Position numbers and translations under genes: made by a program. Below are positions 28,201 to 37,957 of a DNA stretch of 64,000 nt, one piece after another (the stretch's first letter is position 1; each line of letters opens with the position of its first letter). The notes below the pieces were generated by a model. That model was given only the letters and a program-made list of their open reading frames with translations, did no database searches and had not been told where the DNA came from. Source of the stretch: Chloropicon primus (lineage: Eukaryota > Chlorophyta > Chloropicophyceae > Chloropicales > Chloropicaceae); contig CP060758.1 in NCBI GenBank assembly GCA_023205875.1, positions 744,001 to 808,000 of the forward strand, given 5' to 3'.

Positions 28201-29025
28201 GAGAGGCAGAAGCAAGCGGAACTCGCGAGGCAGATGCAGAGGGAGGAGAGGGAGAGGGAAGAGCGGCAACGAGCCTTGAGAGAGGAGGAGAGGGAGAGAG
28301 AGAGGCAGAGGGCGCTTCGGGAGAGGGAGCAGCGGCAGAGGAGGGTCAAAGCGATCGAGCAGAGGCTGAAGGAGCTTTTTGTGGACGTCGTGTACATGAG
28401 ATTGCTGGTGTTGCGCACAGCCAGGCTGTGGAGGGCCAAGGCCGCGACTCTTGTGTCTAGGCGAAGGGAGGCACGAAAGAAGTGCAGCCTTTCCACCTCT
28501 TTGCTCACCAGGAAGCTGACCATGCTGAATGTCAGCCCAAACCGGGATAACTTCTTGCCAAGTGCCGCGCCTGCTTACCAAGCAAGCGCGCTCGCTTCTC
28601 GGGAGAAGGCCCCGAGCGAAATCTCATGTGGGGATGAAAATGCTTACGCGACCCCCGAGGTGCTTTCCGGGAGCAGAGGGGAGATCGTTCCGGCCGAGGA
28701 GTTGCTCGACGAGCTCACAGCAGCCCTGAGATCCGCGAGAGACATGGCTCCACACATGGCGAGCTTGGACCTGGACGGCGTCGTGAAACGAATTCTGGAC
28801 GAGTGGATCGAGAGGGTCCAGTGCTCTGAAAGGGAAGGCCTTGCGGGAGCTGAAGCAATGGTAGGCGCGTTGCGGGAGCTGAAGAACGCTGCGCTGGCGG
28901 GGGATCCCCTCGCTGTCTACGAGAACTTCTCCGCCATGCTGCGGCAGTCGGAGGTTTTGACCAGGCCCGTCTACCTGTGCGAGAGGAAGAGGAAGAACAA
29001 GTTCGAGTTGCTGGGCTTGCTTTGA
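25234..29025 (+). CDS. SAC3: SAC3/GANP-type TREX-2 mRNA export scaffold with FG-repeat N-terminus
   Basis: SAC3/GANP is the scaffold of the TREX-2 complex, which couples transcription to mRNA export at nuclear pores. The 1263-residue, intronless product starts MAFNQPSGGFGFGAG. Residues 1-310 are full of FG, FGF, GFGS and PFG units of nucleoporin type. Two related modules (MERLKREAISRMPKFSGGGG and MERLKREAIGNMPTFAGGGG) lie near 345 and 390. The SAC3 domain spans about 455-760, starting TCELMCPLAELERR and including HRFLWDRYRAIRTDMSIQHI. A long Glu/Arg coiled coil (about 965-1045) leads into a helix (RLKELFVDVVYMRLL, then ARLWRAKAA) in the place where the CID region binds centrin and Sus1 in other species. 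TGTAA lies 25 bases after the stop. Confidence 0.93.
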   Translation: MAFNQPSGGFGFGAGGGGGGFGFGGGTGGNTQNGRNGPGASGAFSFGSSGGGGGGRGGGFGSSGGFGSSPRGGGGFGGQRGGSGYKARGRGRGGGSTHQVGTRGGRTSTPSSNGFGFGSPPKSPSSPPAAQFGFGSGASPQGFQSFPSNSNAGAQNQSPSGFQSNTRPFGTSYQWHRQQPESPAGGADQPSTSFTFNQSGNEGGSSSKGFGGFGGKAEFGTKKPAKAFGSSSAGFGSKKKQGEAADSRTAFGGGGSTSGGFGFGKNASAGGTKAKQTKGLGQPKQQTALAGSGAVKSSAMGASTPKKEKRSFTWVRKADNDAPASSAVGGKVGKGAGKLSEMERLKREAISRMPKFSGGGGGGAGTAKPKAKPIPKKSQKNKMESEMERLKREAIGNMPTFAGGGGSKAPASTTRAPKPPRSFPKSSQSAAPTSFSAEEQSGREKRVGGGEEGHDLIVGTCELMCPLAELERRFRTNDFDELEQPSHDYPGMSVEDLCVKRFARTITEDDRQPDRLRTRAALGKTMKHLLGLMDSKRTTFEKVHRFLWDRYRAIRTDMSIQHIKDRFAVGCFEEMIRFHIIAEHELCEETATVTNPHGFNSHLNVEQMYKCLTSLFALYDDLAKSGSPCENEPEFRAYYILLTMDTHGKYRRDKSAHSFALSKMRPEILHSNFVQFAVQLNSLYHEGNFVKFFKVVSKSPFIVSCILHAYFNPVRARAVKLFTLGMYGRKTALSVSFVHKILLMDSVEDAAALLQSFGLAVQQIANDVVVAVGEKNFQDVEDISRRRSAFISSLKGSTLYSQLCVTPAEITPDLLPKGASDLPTQPAKRMSPLRPRQPEVKPVQAVKAPVSFGKPEPAPVSMLPPAPLTAPTFPTFPLADAPSDIGQKRRRQQSISPKGRGAGEEAAADVGQQQDAEAPSWARISSGKVSKKMMKSMEPEAPSPVGAAKHSVEAAEWTWTNAEKEKEKKKEKEAAAAERKAEEKRLEMLERQKQAELARQMQREEREREERQRALREEERERERQRALREREQRQRRVKAIEQRLKELFVDVVYMRLLVLRTARLWRAKAATLVSRRREARKKCSLSTSLLTRKLTMLNVSPNRDNFLPSAAPAYQASALASREKAPSEISCGDENAYATPEVLSGSRGEIVPAEELLDELTAALRSARDMAPHMASLDLDGVVKRILDEWIERVQCSEREGLAGAEAMVGALRELKNAALAGDPLAVYENFSAMLRQSEVLTRPVYLCERKRKNKFELLGLL

Positions 29026-29322
29026 ACTCATTGTACACGTTATAACCCTTGTAATTTATGGAGAGCGCCGTTGGGTTGGTGGTCGCCGTTCCTCCGTTCC
29101 CTGGACGTGAAAATGTCCGTGGGTTCCTTGCCCCCGATCTCCATCAACGCGATCTCGATTGGGGAGAGGAGCGAAAAGTTTTTGAAACGCTTGGGAGAGG
29201 AGAGACGAGAGAGAGAGAGAATGGCGAGAGAATTGAGAGCGAGGACGAGAGGAACCTCTGGAAAGGAAGGGCGAGGGTGTTAGAGTCGCAGGTTCTAGCG
29301 GCGGAACACTTCCGTCGTCGTT

Positions 29323-30652
29323 ATGGGCGTCTGTCTGCCGTACCCGCTCTCCAACCAGATATGCATCTTCCTCATCATTGTGGCGTCGCCAATAGTGCTC
29401 TACGTGAGCGGCCTCCACGTCTGGACGCACGTTAGAAACTACAGGAACCCCGTGATTCAAAGGTGGGTGGCTCAACCGAGCAACTTCGTGCGCGCATTCG
29501 GCACTGGCCCGAAAGGAACTCTTCAACATGGCGCTGACTTCTCCTCTCTCTCTCTCTCCCTCTGTTGTGTGTCTGTGTGTGATTCTGTGTGCTCGGGCAT
29601 CGCTCAGGTACTGCATCCGGATATCCCTCATCGTTCCCGTCTACCTTGCCAATGCCCTGCTGTCCTTCGCCATCCCGCAGAAGGGACTTTGGGTTTTGGA
29701 ACTGGTGAAGGCGAGCTACGAGGCGTTCGCGCTGTATTCGTTCATGGCCCTGATGCTAGCTTTCGTGGGAGGGCCCGCCTCCCTCGTCGACCTGTGGGAG
29801 TCAGAGGACCAGTACCTGACAGGGGACTGGCTCACGGGGACTTGCCTCCATGGGACCATGAAGCTTGATGGTTTGTTCCTCAGGAGGCTGGTGCAGGGCG
29901 TCATCCAATTCGTCATCGTCAGGCTGCTGATCGTCATCACGGTGCCCATACTGATCGCGTGCGAGGTTTATATCGAGGGGAAAGCCAGGCTGGATAGGGG
30001 GTGGATTTACATCATGCTCCTGCACAACGTGTCTCTGTGGATCTGCCTTTACAGCCTGTGGCTCTTCTTTCTGAGCACGAGGCACTACTTGAGGCCCTTC
30101 TCACCCGCGCTAAAGTTCGGGCTCATCAAGTCCATCATATTCATCTCGTTCTGGCAGAAGATTGTGTTGGAGATCGCGATTGCCTCGAGCGTCCTGGAGA
30201 AGCCGGAGGGGTACACGAATAGGGAAATGATAGATTCGTGGAATTCTTTTCTCCTGATTTTGGAGTGCCTTCCGATTGCTGTCCTGAACTTTTACGCCTT
30301 TGGCTCGAGGACGGGCAGCTACGACACGGAGTGGGGCAGCTGGCGACTGCTGATGGAGCACGGCAACTTGAAGAAAGCCAATTCTTTCCCCATGAGCGGC
30401 AGGCAGTACGAGGAGGCCGAGGACGGCGAAGAGATTCGGCCCCCGCAGGCCGTGAAACCTTTGGCGGCCTTTCAGCACGCGGTGAACGCCGGGGACGTCG
30501 TTCAGCACGCCTGCTCGACCTTCTCCGACCATTACGGAAGGAAGAGGTACTTGGCGCTCGAACTGTCCCAGAGGGAGGCAGCTTCGCAGCAGAATACTCC
30601 CCTTCCTTCCTCCGAGAGAGGGGGAAAGAAAAATTTTGGAACGTTCACCTGA
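29323..30652 (+). CDS. TMEM184/OST-alpha family (DUF300) membrane protein
   Basis: Seven-span membrane protein of the organic-solute-transporter-alpha/TMEM184 family (LAZ1 in plants). Two exons, 29323-29462 and 29608-30652, joined in phase 2 (GTGGGT donor, CAG acceptor); product 394 residues. The family motif is rebuilt across the junction: HVWTHVRNYRNPVIQR is followed by YCIRISLIVPVY, equivalent to the conserved H..NY..P..QR.I.RI..MVP block. Then come YEAFALYSFMALM, a GGPASLVDL segment, a Cys (GTCLHG), and LKFGLIKSIIFISFWQ. The C-terminal 90 residues are soluble, with an Ala/Arg-rich helix. The intron has a CT run in sense orientation. Plant relatives act at the vacuolar membrane; the solute carried here is unknown. 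Confidence 0.87.
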
Positions 30653-30844
30653 CAGGGTAGGGAATCCTGATGGCAGCACTCGTCCACCATCCTTGTAGTA
30701 TAATCCTTAGCCCCTCCCCGAACCTCGCTCTTCGATTTGCCGTTAGCGCGAGTCAAACACAAAATCCTGCAACTTTCTCCAAAAATTACTTTTCGGGTTT
30801 GACAACTGACCCGCGGCAGCACCAAGGTGCTCGCTTCCGCAACC

Positions 30845-31976
30845 ATGTTTTTCATGCAGGATGAAGGGTGCGTACCGGGGCCTCCCTTTGGTCCCCCGAC
30901 ATTGTCCTCCCCGTTGCTTGACACCTCCCTCCCCGCAAGCAAGCTCCAACCTTTGACGACGTAAGATGGCCATGCAGGACCAAACTGACTCGTTTGTTGT
31001 TGCTCTTGTCTTTCGCCTTGGAGCAGGGAGGAAAGCCAGCAGAACCCTCTTGTCGACGGAGGTGGCGAAATCGAAGGAGGGCTGGATAACTTCTTGTGGG
31101 GCGGAACTCTCGAGAAAGTGGACGACGACCCTTATGTCTCGGAAACTGTGAGTGCCTCGCATTCTCCTCCTGGTAGAAGTGTGTGAGGGCCAGTTACTGA
31201 CAATGCTTCTGCTTCTGCTTCTGCTTCTTGGTTTCCAGGGAGAGCCCGAGTACGGGCCGGGAGGCGAGGACCTGGAGAGGATCATCCACACAAAGTCCGA
31301 GCTCGGACCACTCATGAAGAAACAAGTTCCTAAAGGTCAGGTCATGCGGTGCATTGTAAAACGTGAGAAAGGAATGCTCGGTTTGTCCGAGGACATCGTT
31401 CTTTGCGTTCAGGAGCCGTCCAAGTGGGAGAGCGACAAGAAGCACCACCGAGTGCTGCTGGCTCAGAAGAAGCAAAAGAGTTCGACGCTCAACATTCACA
31501 TCAACTTCCCAGAGATTATGGGAAGGCAGCTTCTGGCGAAAATCAGGAGCCTGGACAAGAACGAGTACACCTTGTACGACGACGGCAAGAAGGCAGGGAA
31601 GAAAGGAGGTCAGGAGCGGAAAGAGCTCGGCCATTGCAAGGTAACAACATCAGGGGCAACCAAGCCGATCACGCTGGACTGCACTGTAAAGCTGTACGAG
31701 GACGTCCTTTCCACCACGTACGAGTTGCACACGGTCGAGCCCAAGTTCAACAAGGAGAAGAACAGCTACTACTTGCCTTTCGAGAGAGTGGGGGAGAGGG
31801 TGACGATGAACTCGAGGCACAACTTCCTCCTCAAGAAGACGGAAGACAGTTTCAAGAAGAAGAAGAAGCCCTTGCAGATAGGAAAGATAGACAAAGGCCT
31901 ATTCGCGCTCGACGTCCGTTTTCCTCTCAGTCCCTTGCACGCGTTCATGATCGTACTCTGCCACATGCAGGAGTAG
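30845..31976 (+). CDS. Tubby-like protein (three exons)
   Basis: Tubby-domain proteins bind phosphoinositides; TULP3 and tubby deliver membrane proteins to cilia, and plant TULPs have other roles. Exons: 30845-30867 (MFFMQDE), 31027-31147 and 31239-31976, with phases 2 and 0; product 293 residues. The first 70 residues are acidic. The tubby barrel follows: VMRCIVKREKG, HHRVLLAQKKQKSSTLNIHI, LLAKIRSLDKNEYTLYDDG, HTVEPKFNKEKNSYYLPF, RVTMNSRHNFLL, and the central hydrophobic helix region FALDVRFPLSPLHAFMIVLC. The FxGRV and KNFQL blocks of animal tubby are altered (GERV, HNFLL), so it is a divergent member. Exon 1 is inferred from splice phase; ARL6 lies one gene downstream. Confidence 0.85.
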
Positions 31977-32108
31977 GAAATAGCAGAAACTCTCACACGC
32001 TTGCCAGCAGTATGAAAAGTTGGTCTTATAATCTGCTCAGTTTTGGTTCCACATGAAAATAACTGTTTTATTATTAATAGGTCGAAAAAACGATGTACGT
32101 CAAGTATC

Positions 32109-33938
32109 TCACTCCTTTTTGGGAGAGAAAAGGGTAGAGGTGTCGGACCTTCCCCAAGCGCTCTCTTTTGGGATCTCCGCCGGGGCCAACTTCTTCGCCT
32201 CCTTCGCTCCTTCCTTGGTCTCCGTCTTTTTCTCCTTGCCCTCGGTCGTCTTCTTGCCGTCGGACTTCGGCGCCGTCGCCTTGGCAGCCTTCTCAGCAGG
32301 GGCGGCGGCCTCGACTTCCTTGCCAGTGAGCTTGAGGTCCTTCAAGGCACGCTTGATGATGGTGGAGGCCCTCTGCACATCGGAGACGCTCGCCGAGGCA
32401 AAGTTCATGCTCGGATCGGACTGCGCCTTCTCCACGGTCTGCCTATGGAAGTCTTGCAGTTTGGCCACGTTCTCATGGAATTCTTTCATGGCTCCGGGGG
32501 CGACGTCAAGCGTCTTCACCTGCAGCTGCGAGGTGTACTTTTCGATCCTCGTCGCAATTCCCACGATTGTCTCGCAAATGTCCGTGCTGTCATTCAAAGC
32601 GTTTGTTGCCATCGTTGACAGTTTCTTGACGAAGCTCTCGTTGTCCGAGTTCGTGTCATTGGCGAACTCGGCGATCTGCTGCACGTAAAACTCGAACCTC
32701 GAGTGGAGCTCCTTCTGTTGTATCGTCTTGCAAGCCGCAAGGGAGATGAGGGTGCTCACGTATCGGGCCAAGAGGTCGGCCTGCTCCTTGGTTGCCTTTG
32801 CCCTCTTTCCTCCCGAATTGAGGACGTTCTTCAAACCAGCGAATTCGCTGTCCAGCTTGCTCGCAGATTCCATCGCCCTGTCGAAGAAAGAGAGGAGGTG
32901 CTTCTTCTCGGCACTCTGCTTGGACCGGTGCTTCTCCATGATGGATCCCCGCTTCGCTTTCAGCTCAGCGATCTTCTGCTCGAGCTGGCTGATCTCCGAG
33001 TCGATCTTCAAGATCTCCGGAGGAAGCTCGTAGCCAGAAGAATCGCCGCTTCGAAGCAAAGCGCCCTGCTCGTCCAAGCACGAGTCCTTGAACTTTTTGA
33101 TGATGGAACTGAGCCTGTCCGAAGGGTCTTCCTTGACTCCTCCAAGGGACTTGACAAGCTCCTTGCCGACTAACTTGTTCCAGTCCAGGGTAACCCTAGC
33201 CTTCTCCAGGAGCTTGGGCCCGCTCTGGACTTGCTTCGCCTTGCTCAAGCGCTCGAACTTGTCCTTGACGTTCTTGCGGTGCTCCTCGGACTTGGAACCT
33301 TCCTGGCTGGCGTCGATCGTAGTGAGAACGCTGACGATCTCGACGAGGAACTGCCTCGACTTTGAAGCGAGGCTGGCATTCGCCCCGAGGCCCTTCACGT
33401 CCGAAGAGACTGAGAGGACGGCCTCGGCGGCCCGCAGACCATACTCACCCGACTTCTGGGCGTCTGATATCGAGGACGCGAGCTGCTTCTTCAAGTCGCC
33501 CGCCAGCTCCTGGTTCTTGTCGTCCAGCAAGTTCTTCACGAGCAGCACGGCGTCCCTATTACTCGATCCCTGGGACTTGGCGCTCGAGGAGGCTCCCTGA
33601 TCCACGGTGGCGTTGGCTTGCTGCACCACGACGGAAGTCTCCGTCTTGCTTTGCCCGTTCTCCCTCCTCCTCTGTACGGGAGTAAAGGCCCCGCTCTTCT
33701 TCCCGTTTGTCCTCTCGTTCCCGGTTCCAAGGTTGACCACCTTCGTCGTCGTGGACTCCTTCTTCGCAGACCCAGTTTCGCCTTTCGCTTTCCCCTTTCC
33801 CTTGCTCTCTTGAACCTCCTTTTCCCTCTCCGCAGCCTTGGCCTTCCTATTCCTCCTCTTCTTCGCACTTTTACTGAGTTGGTGCCCCTCCGCCGTCCCC
33901 CCGTTCAAAGACAACAGGTCGTAACTGTTTAGACTCAT
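32109..33938 (-). CDS. Unrecognised coiled-coil protein
   Basis: 609 residues, starting MSLNSYDLLSLNGG; the frame is open 25 codons further upstream but the first good ATG is used. Residues 20-110 are Lys/Arg-rich with a possible nuclear signal (KSAKKRRNRKAKAAERE). Residues 130-540 are mostly helical, with heptad-like stretches (IDSEISQLEQKIAELKAKRG; FYVQQIAEFANDTNSDNES). The tail is Ala/Lys-rich (KEGAKEAKKLAPAE) and ends with a conserved-looking WGRSDTSTLFSPKKE. No catalytic motif and no membrane span are seen. It could be an RNA-associated or cytoskeletal adaptor, but nothing decides this. Confidence 0.6.
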   Translation of the reverse strand: MSLNSYDLLSLNGGTAEGHQLSKSAKKRRNRKAKAAEREKEVQESKGKGKAKGETGSAKKESTTTKVVNLGTGNERTNGKKSGAFTPVQRRRENGQSKTETSVVVQQANATVDQGASSSAKSQGSSNRDAVLLVKNLLDDKNQELAGDLKKQLASSISDAQKSGEYGLRAAEAVLSVSSDVKGLGANASLASKSRQFLVEIVSVLTTIDASQEGSKSEEHRKNVKDKFERLSKAKQVQSGPKLLEKARVTLDWNKLVGKELVKSLGGVKEDPSDRLSSIIKKFKDSCLDEQGALLRSGDSSGYELPPEILKIDSEISQLEQKIAELKAKRGSIMEKHRSKQSAEKKHLLSFFDRAMESASKLDSEFAGLKNVLNSGGKRAKATKEQADLLARYVSTLISLAACKTIQQKELHSRFEFYVQQIAEFANDTNSDNESFVKKLSTMATNALNDSTDICETIVGIATRIEKYTSQLQVKTLDVAPGAMKEFHENVAKLQDFHRQTVEKAQSDPSMNFASASVSDVQRASTIIKRALKDLKLTGKEVEAAAPAEKAAKATAPKSDGKKTTEGKEKKTETKEGAKEAKKLAPAEIPKESAWGRSDTSTLFSPKKE

Positions 33939-34194
33939 CTTTCCTCGTCGGTCTCTCTTCCTACCCTCGCGCTCACTCGCACACTCTCTCGCTCCCTTCA
34001 CCTCTTCGCACACTTCGCACCCTTCGGCCGCGTCCGAGCCTCCACTCTGCCGTCTCCCTCCCAGATTTTCGATTGTCTCTTTTTATCTTTCAGGACACCC
34101 ACCCACCTGGAGACGACAAGGAGCAAGACAACCAACCTTGAGAGGTGGAGATGAGATGAAGTGAAGTGAAGTTAAGCGTATGAGATTAATTGCC

Positions 34195-34227
<33 letters not shown>

Positions 34228-34415
34228 TCTCTCTCGTTCTCGTTCTCGTTCTCGTTCTGGCTTTCTCTTTGGTGAGGTTAATCATCTCCCAAAGTTTGGA
34301 ACTCCCAAACGAAAGAGAGTTTGAAAAAACGGGGATGTGACAGACGGACCAGGAGGCGCCTCGACTGGTACAAGGAAGGAAAGACGGAAGCTTGGCAACT
34401 CCCTTGGCTCGGACG
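33939..34415. other. Divergent intergenic region with CT-rich run
   Basis: This 477-base gap lies between the coiled-coil gene (minus) and ARL6 (plus). A pyrimidine run of about 65 bases, CT then (GTTCTC) units, lies at about 34195-34260. No gene is seen. Confidence 0.45.
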
Positions 34416-35262
34416 ATGGGTTTTTTATCGAAGCTGGCCGCCCTCTTTGGTCCAGGGAAGAAGAAGGTGAAGATATTGGTCGTGGGCTTGGACAACAGTG
34501 GCAAGTCGACTATCATACAAAAGTGAGTCTCCAAACCTTTCTCTCTCTCTCTCTCTCTGCCTCACCCCTCTCCTCGAAGGCCGGCTGCGTCGACCTGGCT
34601 TTGTGTCGCGGGCTTGATCTCTGACTTGTGTGCTCCTCAGGCTGAAACCAAACGCAGAGAAGAAGACAGCCGTGCCAACTGTTGGATTCAATATGGAGGA
34701 GTTCGAGAAAGGCAGCTTGTGCTTCAACGTGTTTGACATGTCAGGGGCGAACAGGTACCGCAGCCTGTGGGAGAAGTACTACAACGACGCCGAGGCTATC
34801 GTATTCGTGGTGGATACCGCGGACAAGTTCAGGATGTGTGTGGTCAAGGTAAGAATGGCAGAGCTGGGAATGTCGCTCAACCGAGGAGGCCTTGCTGACA
34901 AAACTGTTTCCCTCCCCCTCAAGGACGAGCTGGAGAGGATGCTGTCCCACGCCGCGCTCGAAAAAGTTCCCATCCTCTTTTTCGCGAACAAAAAAGACGT
35001 CATCAACGTAAGTCACCTACTGCTACCACATTAAAAATACCCAAACAGCTCCATGTTATCTTTGTTACGGTTCGAGGGACAGAAAAGACTGACGCCTTGC
35101 GTGCTTCTCTCCCCCCAGGCCATGACCCCCGTCGAGTGCGCAAAGTATCTCGAACTAGAATCGATCCAAACGCGTGCGTGGCAGATCATACACAGCAACG
35201 GGCTCACTGGGGAGGGCCTCAGCACCGGCATCGACTGGCTTGCCCAAACGCTTCAGAAATGA
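34416..35262 (+). CDS. ARL6: ARL6/BBS3-type small GTPase (four exons)
   Basis: ARL6 (BBS3) is the Arf-like GTPase that recruits the BBSome coat to membranes for ciliary trafficking. Exons: 34416-34522, 34641-34848, 34924-35007 and 35119-35262 (phases 2, 0, 0; GTGAGT, GTAAGA and GTAAGT donors); product 180 residues. The sequence follows ARL6 closely: MGFLSKLAALFG start, P-loop GLDNSGKS (24-31), LKPN after the first junction, switch I Thr in VPTVGF, YRSLWEKYY, ILFFANKKD (NKxD box), and TGEGLSTGIDWL near the end. Odd point: the switch II sequence is DMSGANRYR, where ARL6 has DMSGQGRYR, so the Gln that positions the attacking water is Ala72. Intron 1 holds a CT run. Confidence 0.92.
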
Positions 35263-35371
35263 ATGTTCTCTGAACCGCGGGATGTCAAAGACGAGGTGGG
35301 AGCAAGGGCTCCGTGTGGCACCTCTTCTCGGCCGCAAGGTTGATATGGAAATGCTTTCCCTCCTTCGCTTG

Positions 35372-36993
35372 TCATATCCAAGAGGTCCTGTACTTTATCC
35401 ACTCGCCAAAGTGATACGCTGGAATGGAGGACAGCATGAAACACAAGGACAGCAAGGTGACGAGCGGCTTCTCGTAGAAGGAGATGGACATCATGACCAG
35501 GCTCGCCACGAAGACTACCAGGGCACAGCCCGAGGTCAGAATCCGCTTCCTCGTCCAGATCTGCGAGTGGAGCGTCCATTGAAACTTCAGGTAGGCGCAA
35601 GCAATCATGGCGTAGAAATACCAAGAGCTCTGACCAAAAAGTGCGAGAAGGTCGTCGAAGCTGGGCCCCTGAAACAGCAGGCAAATCACCGGCCAAATTC
35701 CCTTCCGTTGTTGTAGAAATAAAAAAAAACAAGATTTTTGTATGGATATTTGTGTCAATAGATAGAACTCACAGTCAAACTCGCCCCCCAAAACAGAAAG
35801 AGACGAAGACGAAAAAAACTCACCTGCATCAACGCCGCAGCGTAGGGCGAGCTCGTGCGCTTGCCCAGCTTCGCCATAAACGATGGCATCTGCCTGTTCC
35901 TTGCCGTGGCGAAGAGCCATCGACTCCCCGTGGCGATCCCCCCGTTCAGACAAGCGAGAGTGGACAAGGCAACAAACACCGTGAACACGCTCTCGTACTT
36001 CCTTCCCATGGTTATGGACACGACCTGCGCGGCGACCCCCGTTCTCTCGCTCAGCTTGTCCTTGTCCAGGACACAGAAATAGCTCACTACAAGTGCACCG
36101 TAGGCCACCAGGATGGTCAGCATCCCATAGAACAGCCCGCCCCTCATGTTCTTCCTCGGGTTGACCACCTCCTCGCTCAGGCAAACCACCGAGTTGAAGC
36201 CGTTCACGCTCCACAGGAGGGACGTCACGATGGAGTAAACTTGCTGAACGCTGTTTTGACTCCAGTTCGGCTTGACGTTCGCTTTGATCACGGCATCGTT
36301 CTGGATGGCGTACCTCACGCTGATCAAGAACACGAAGGCCACCATCGCCCCCTTCATCACGGCGAAGGCCTTCTGAATCCGACTCACGACCTTGATGCTG
36401 AAGCAATTCAGCCAAACGAGGGCGAGAATTCCCGCAATGGCGGTCGCCTTTATCTTCACGCTGTAGATGGACTGCCCCTCCTGAGGCATGCAAGGCTCGT
36501 TCTCGTGGTGTCTGAGATCTGGAAATAGTTTACAGGAGATGTGCGTCGAGAACGTGAGAGCCTGCATGCAGGTGGTGCACGCCTGGAGGAAGATGTACAT
36601 CATCCACGCGTAGGTGAATCCCGGCATGTTTCCAAAGGCGACCCTGATGTACTCGTAGTCCCCCCCAGCCGAGGGGAGGAAGGTGGAGAGCTCTATGTAC
36701 ACGGCAACGCAGCAGCAGGTGACCAGCCCCGCGGTAGCGAAGAGGGCGAGCGCAGAAACCAGCGAACCGACTTGCAGGATGCTGTGGTTGATGAATATGG
36801 CGTTCAGCAGGACGGTTACCGTCATCGCGTACACGTCCCAGAAGCCGAGGCTGCTCCTCAGCTTCCGCGGCGAGGGCGGCTCGTTTGGCTCCAGGAGCTC
36901 GCTGCCAAAGGGGTCGCCGGGCGACCCCTTCGGAGTCCTGGACAGGAGCCACGTGCTCTCCGAGGGGTACAACTCTCCGCTCTCACTCGCCAT
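35372..36993 (-). CDS. APC-superfamily amino acid permease (two exons)
   Basis: Amino acid/polyamine/organocation transporter with about twelve spans, closest in plan to the LAT (SLC7) branch. Exons on the minus strand: 36993-35824 (390 codons) and 35701-35372 (109 codons and TGA), phase 0 with GTGAGT donor; product 499 residues. The start is the first ATG (MASESGELYPSE); the first 50 residues are a soluble tail. TM1 begins LGFWDVYAMTVTVLLNAIF. The family's TM3 loop is seen as LPSAGGDYEYIRVAFG, with the following aromatic span FTYAWMMYIFLQ. TM6 contains LLWSVNGFNSVVCLSEEVVN, matching the unwound substrate site (FxGWNxxNxxxEE-type). Substrate is not predictable. Confidence 0.87.
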
Positions 36994-37957
36994 GTCCTCT
37001 GTTGGCCTCACAACAACTTGCAACGACCGGGCCGCTCCTCTTCAGGTCTCAGGTCCCGCTCCCCTTGGCCGGAGTCGCCATGGCCGTGCGTGACTTGTGC
37101 GCTCACGGGCTTCTCACCTCGGTGTCGGTGGTGGTGGTGGTGTGCACAATGCTAGGGGAGCTGCTCGAGTCCCTCGGAGAAAGCCACGACAGGCGCAGCA
37201 GCGCTCGACCAAGACGTCCAATCCAGACAAAGTGCTGGCTCCAAGTCCAGCGAGGACCAAAGCAATCCCAGAGAGTGCGTCCGCTCTAGAGCCCAATGGA
37301 CGCCTTCTCTCCAGAACTCCCCGATGCCAACCCCACCTGAGCGACGAAAACACACAGACACACACAAGCCGCCACAGAAGAGCACCAGCTTGGCCTTCAA
37401 GGGCCAAGTCCGGTCAAGGCAGAATCTCTCCAAGGGTCTAGGGACCTAATCCAGTGGCCCAATCTTAACCTCCTCCTTGTGGTCTCGTCCTTTCTGCCAC
37501 CTCACAGGCAGGGACTGGAACTGGAACTGGACCACTGCCTTTGGCTTTGGATGTCTTGTCTTTGGGATGAAGGGACGGAGGACGACGCATGCGTGTAATG
37601 TTATTACACTCATTGCGGGCGACCTTGGGCTACATTTCCAAGAGGGAAAATCTACACCGAGGGGAGAGCGGGAAAAGAGCGAGGACGACGAGGGGCGACG
37701 AGCGGTGCGAAGAGGAAAACGAGGAAGAGGAAGAGGGAAGAGGAAGAGTTGAGAGTTGTGTGTCCGACTGTGGGACTGGAGAGGGTCACGAGGGGGTGGA
37801 AGGGAGGAGAACTCCTTGGACGGGACGGGGAGAGTCCGGGCGAGGTCTCACGAAGGAGGAGACCTGTTGTTGTTGTCCTCGAATTTTGGGGGAAGAAGAA
37901 TTTGGAACAGGGGGCTCTCGACGGCGTTGAGGGGTTTGGCGCGCAGGCGTGGACGCC
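36994..37957. other. Long gene-free gap between permease and cenH3
   Basis: 964 bases between two outward-pointing starts, the second longest gene-free interval between two genes here. A GTG repeat lies at 37128-37141. A hairpin with arms CTTGGCC/GGCCAAG sits at about 37388-37407. Purine-rich sequence fills 37630-37760 upstream of cenH3. Open frames are short and unconvincing. It should hold the cenH3 promoter and 5' UTR. Confidence 0.45.

Noticed and set aside
29113-29283. 54-codon frame upstream of the TMEM184-type gene
   Set aside because: It could be an upstream ORF but has no recognisable content and ends in GA-rich repeat codons.
37024-37957. A gene in the permease/cenH3 gap
   Set aside because: Frames are short and compositionally like flanking DNA; no motif was found on either strand.
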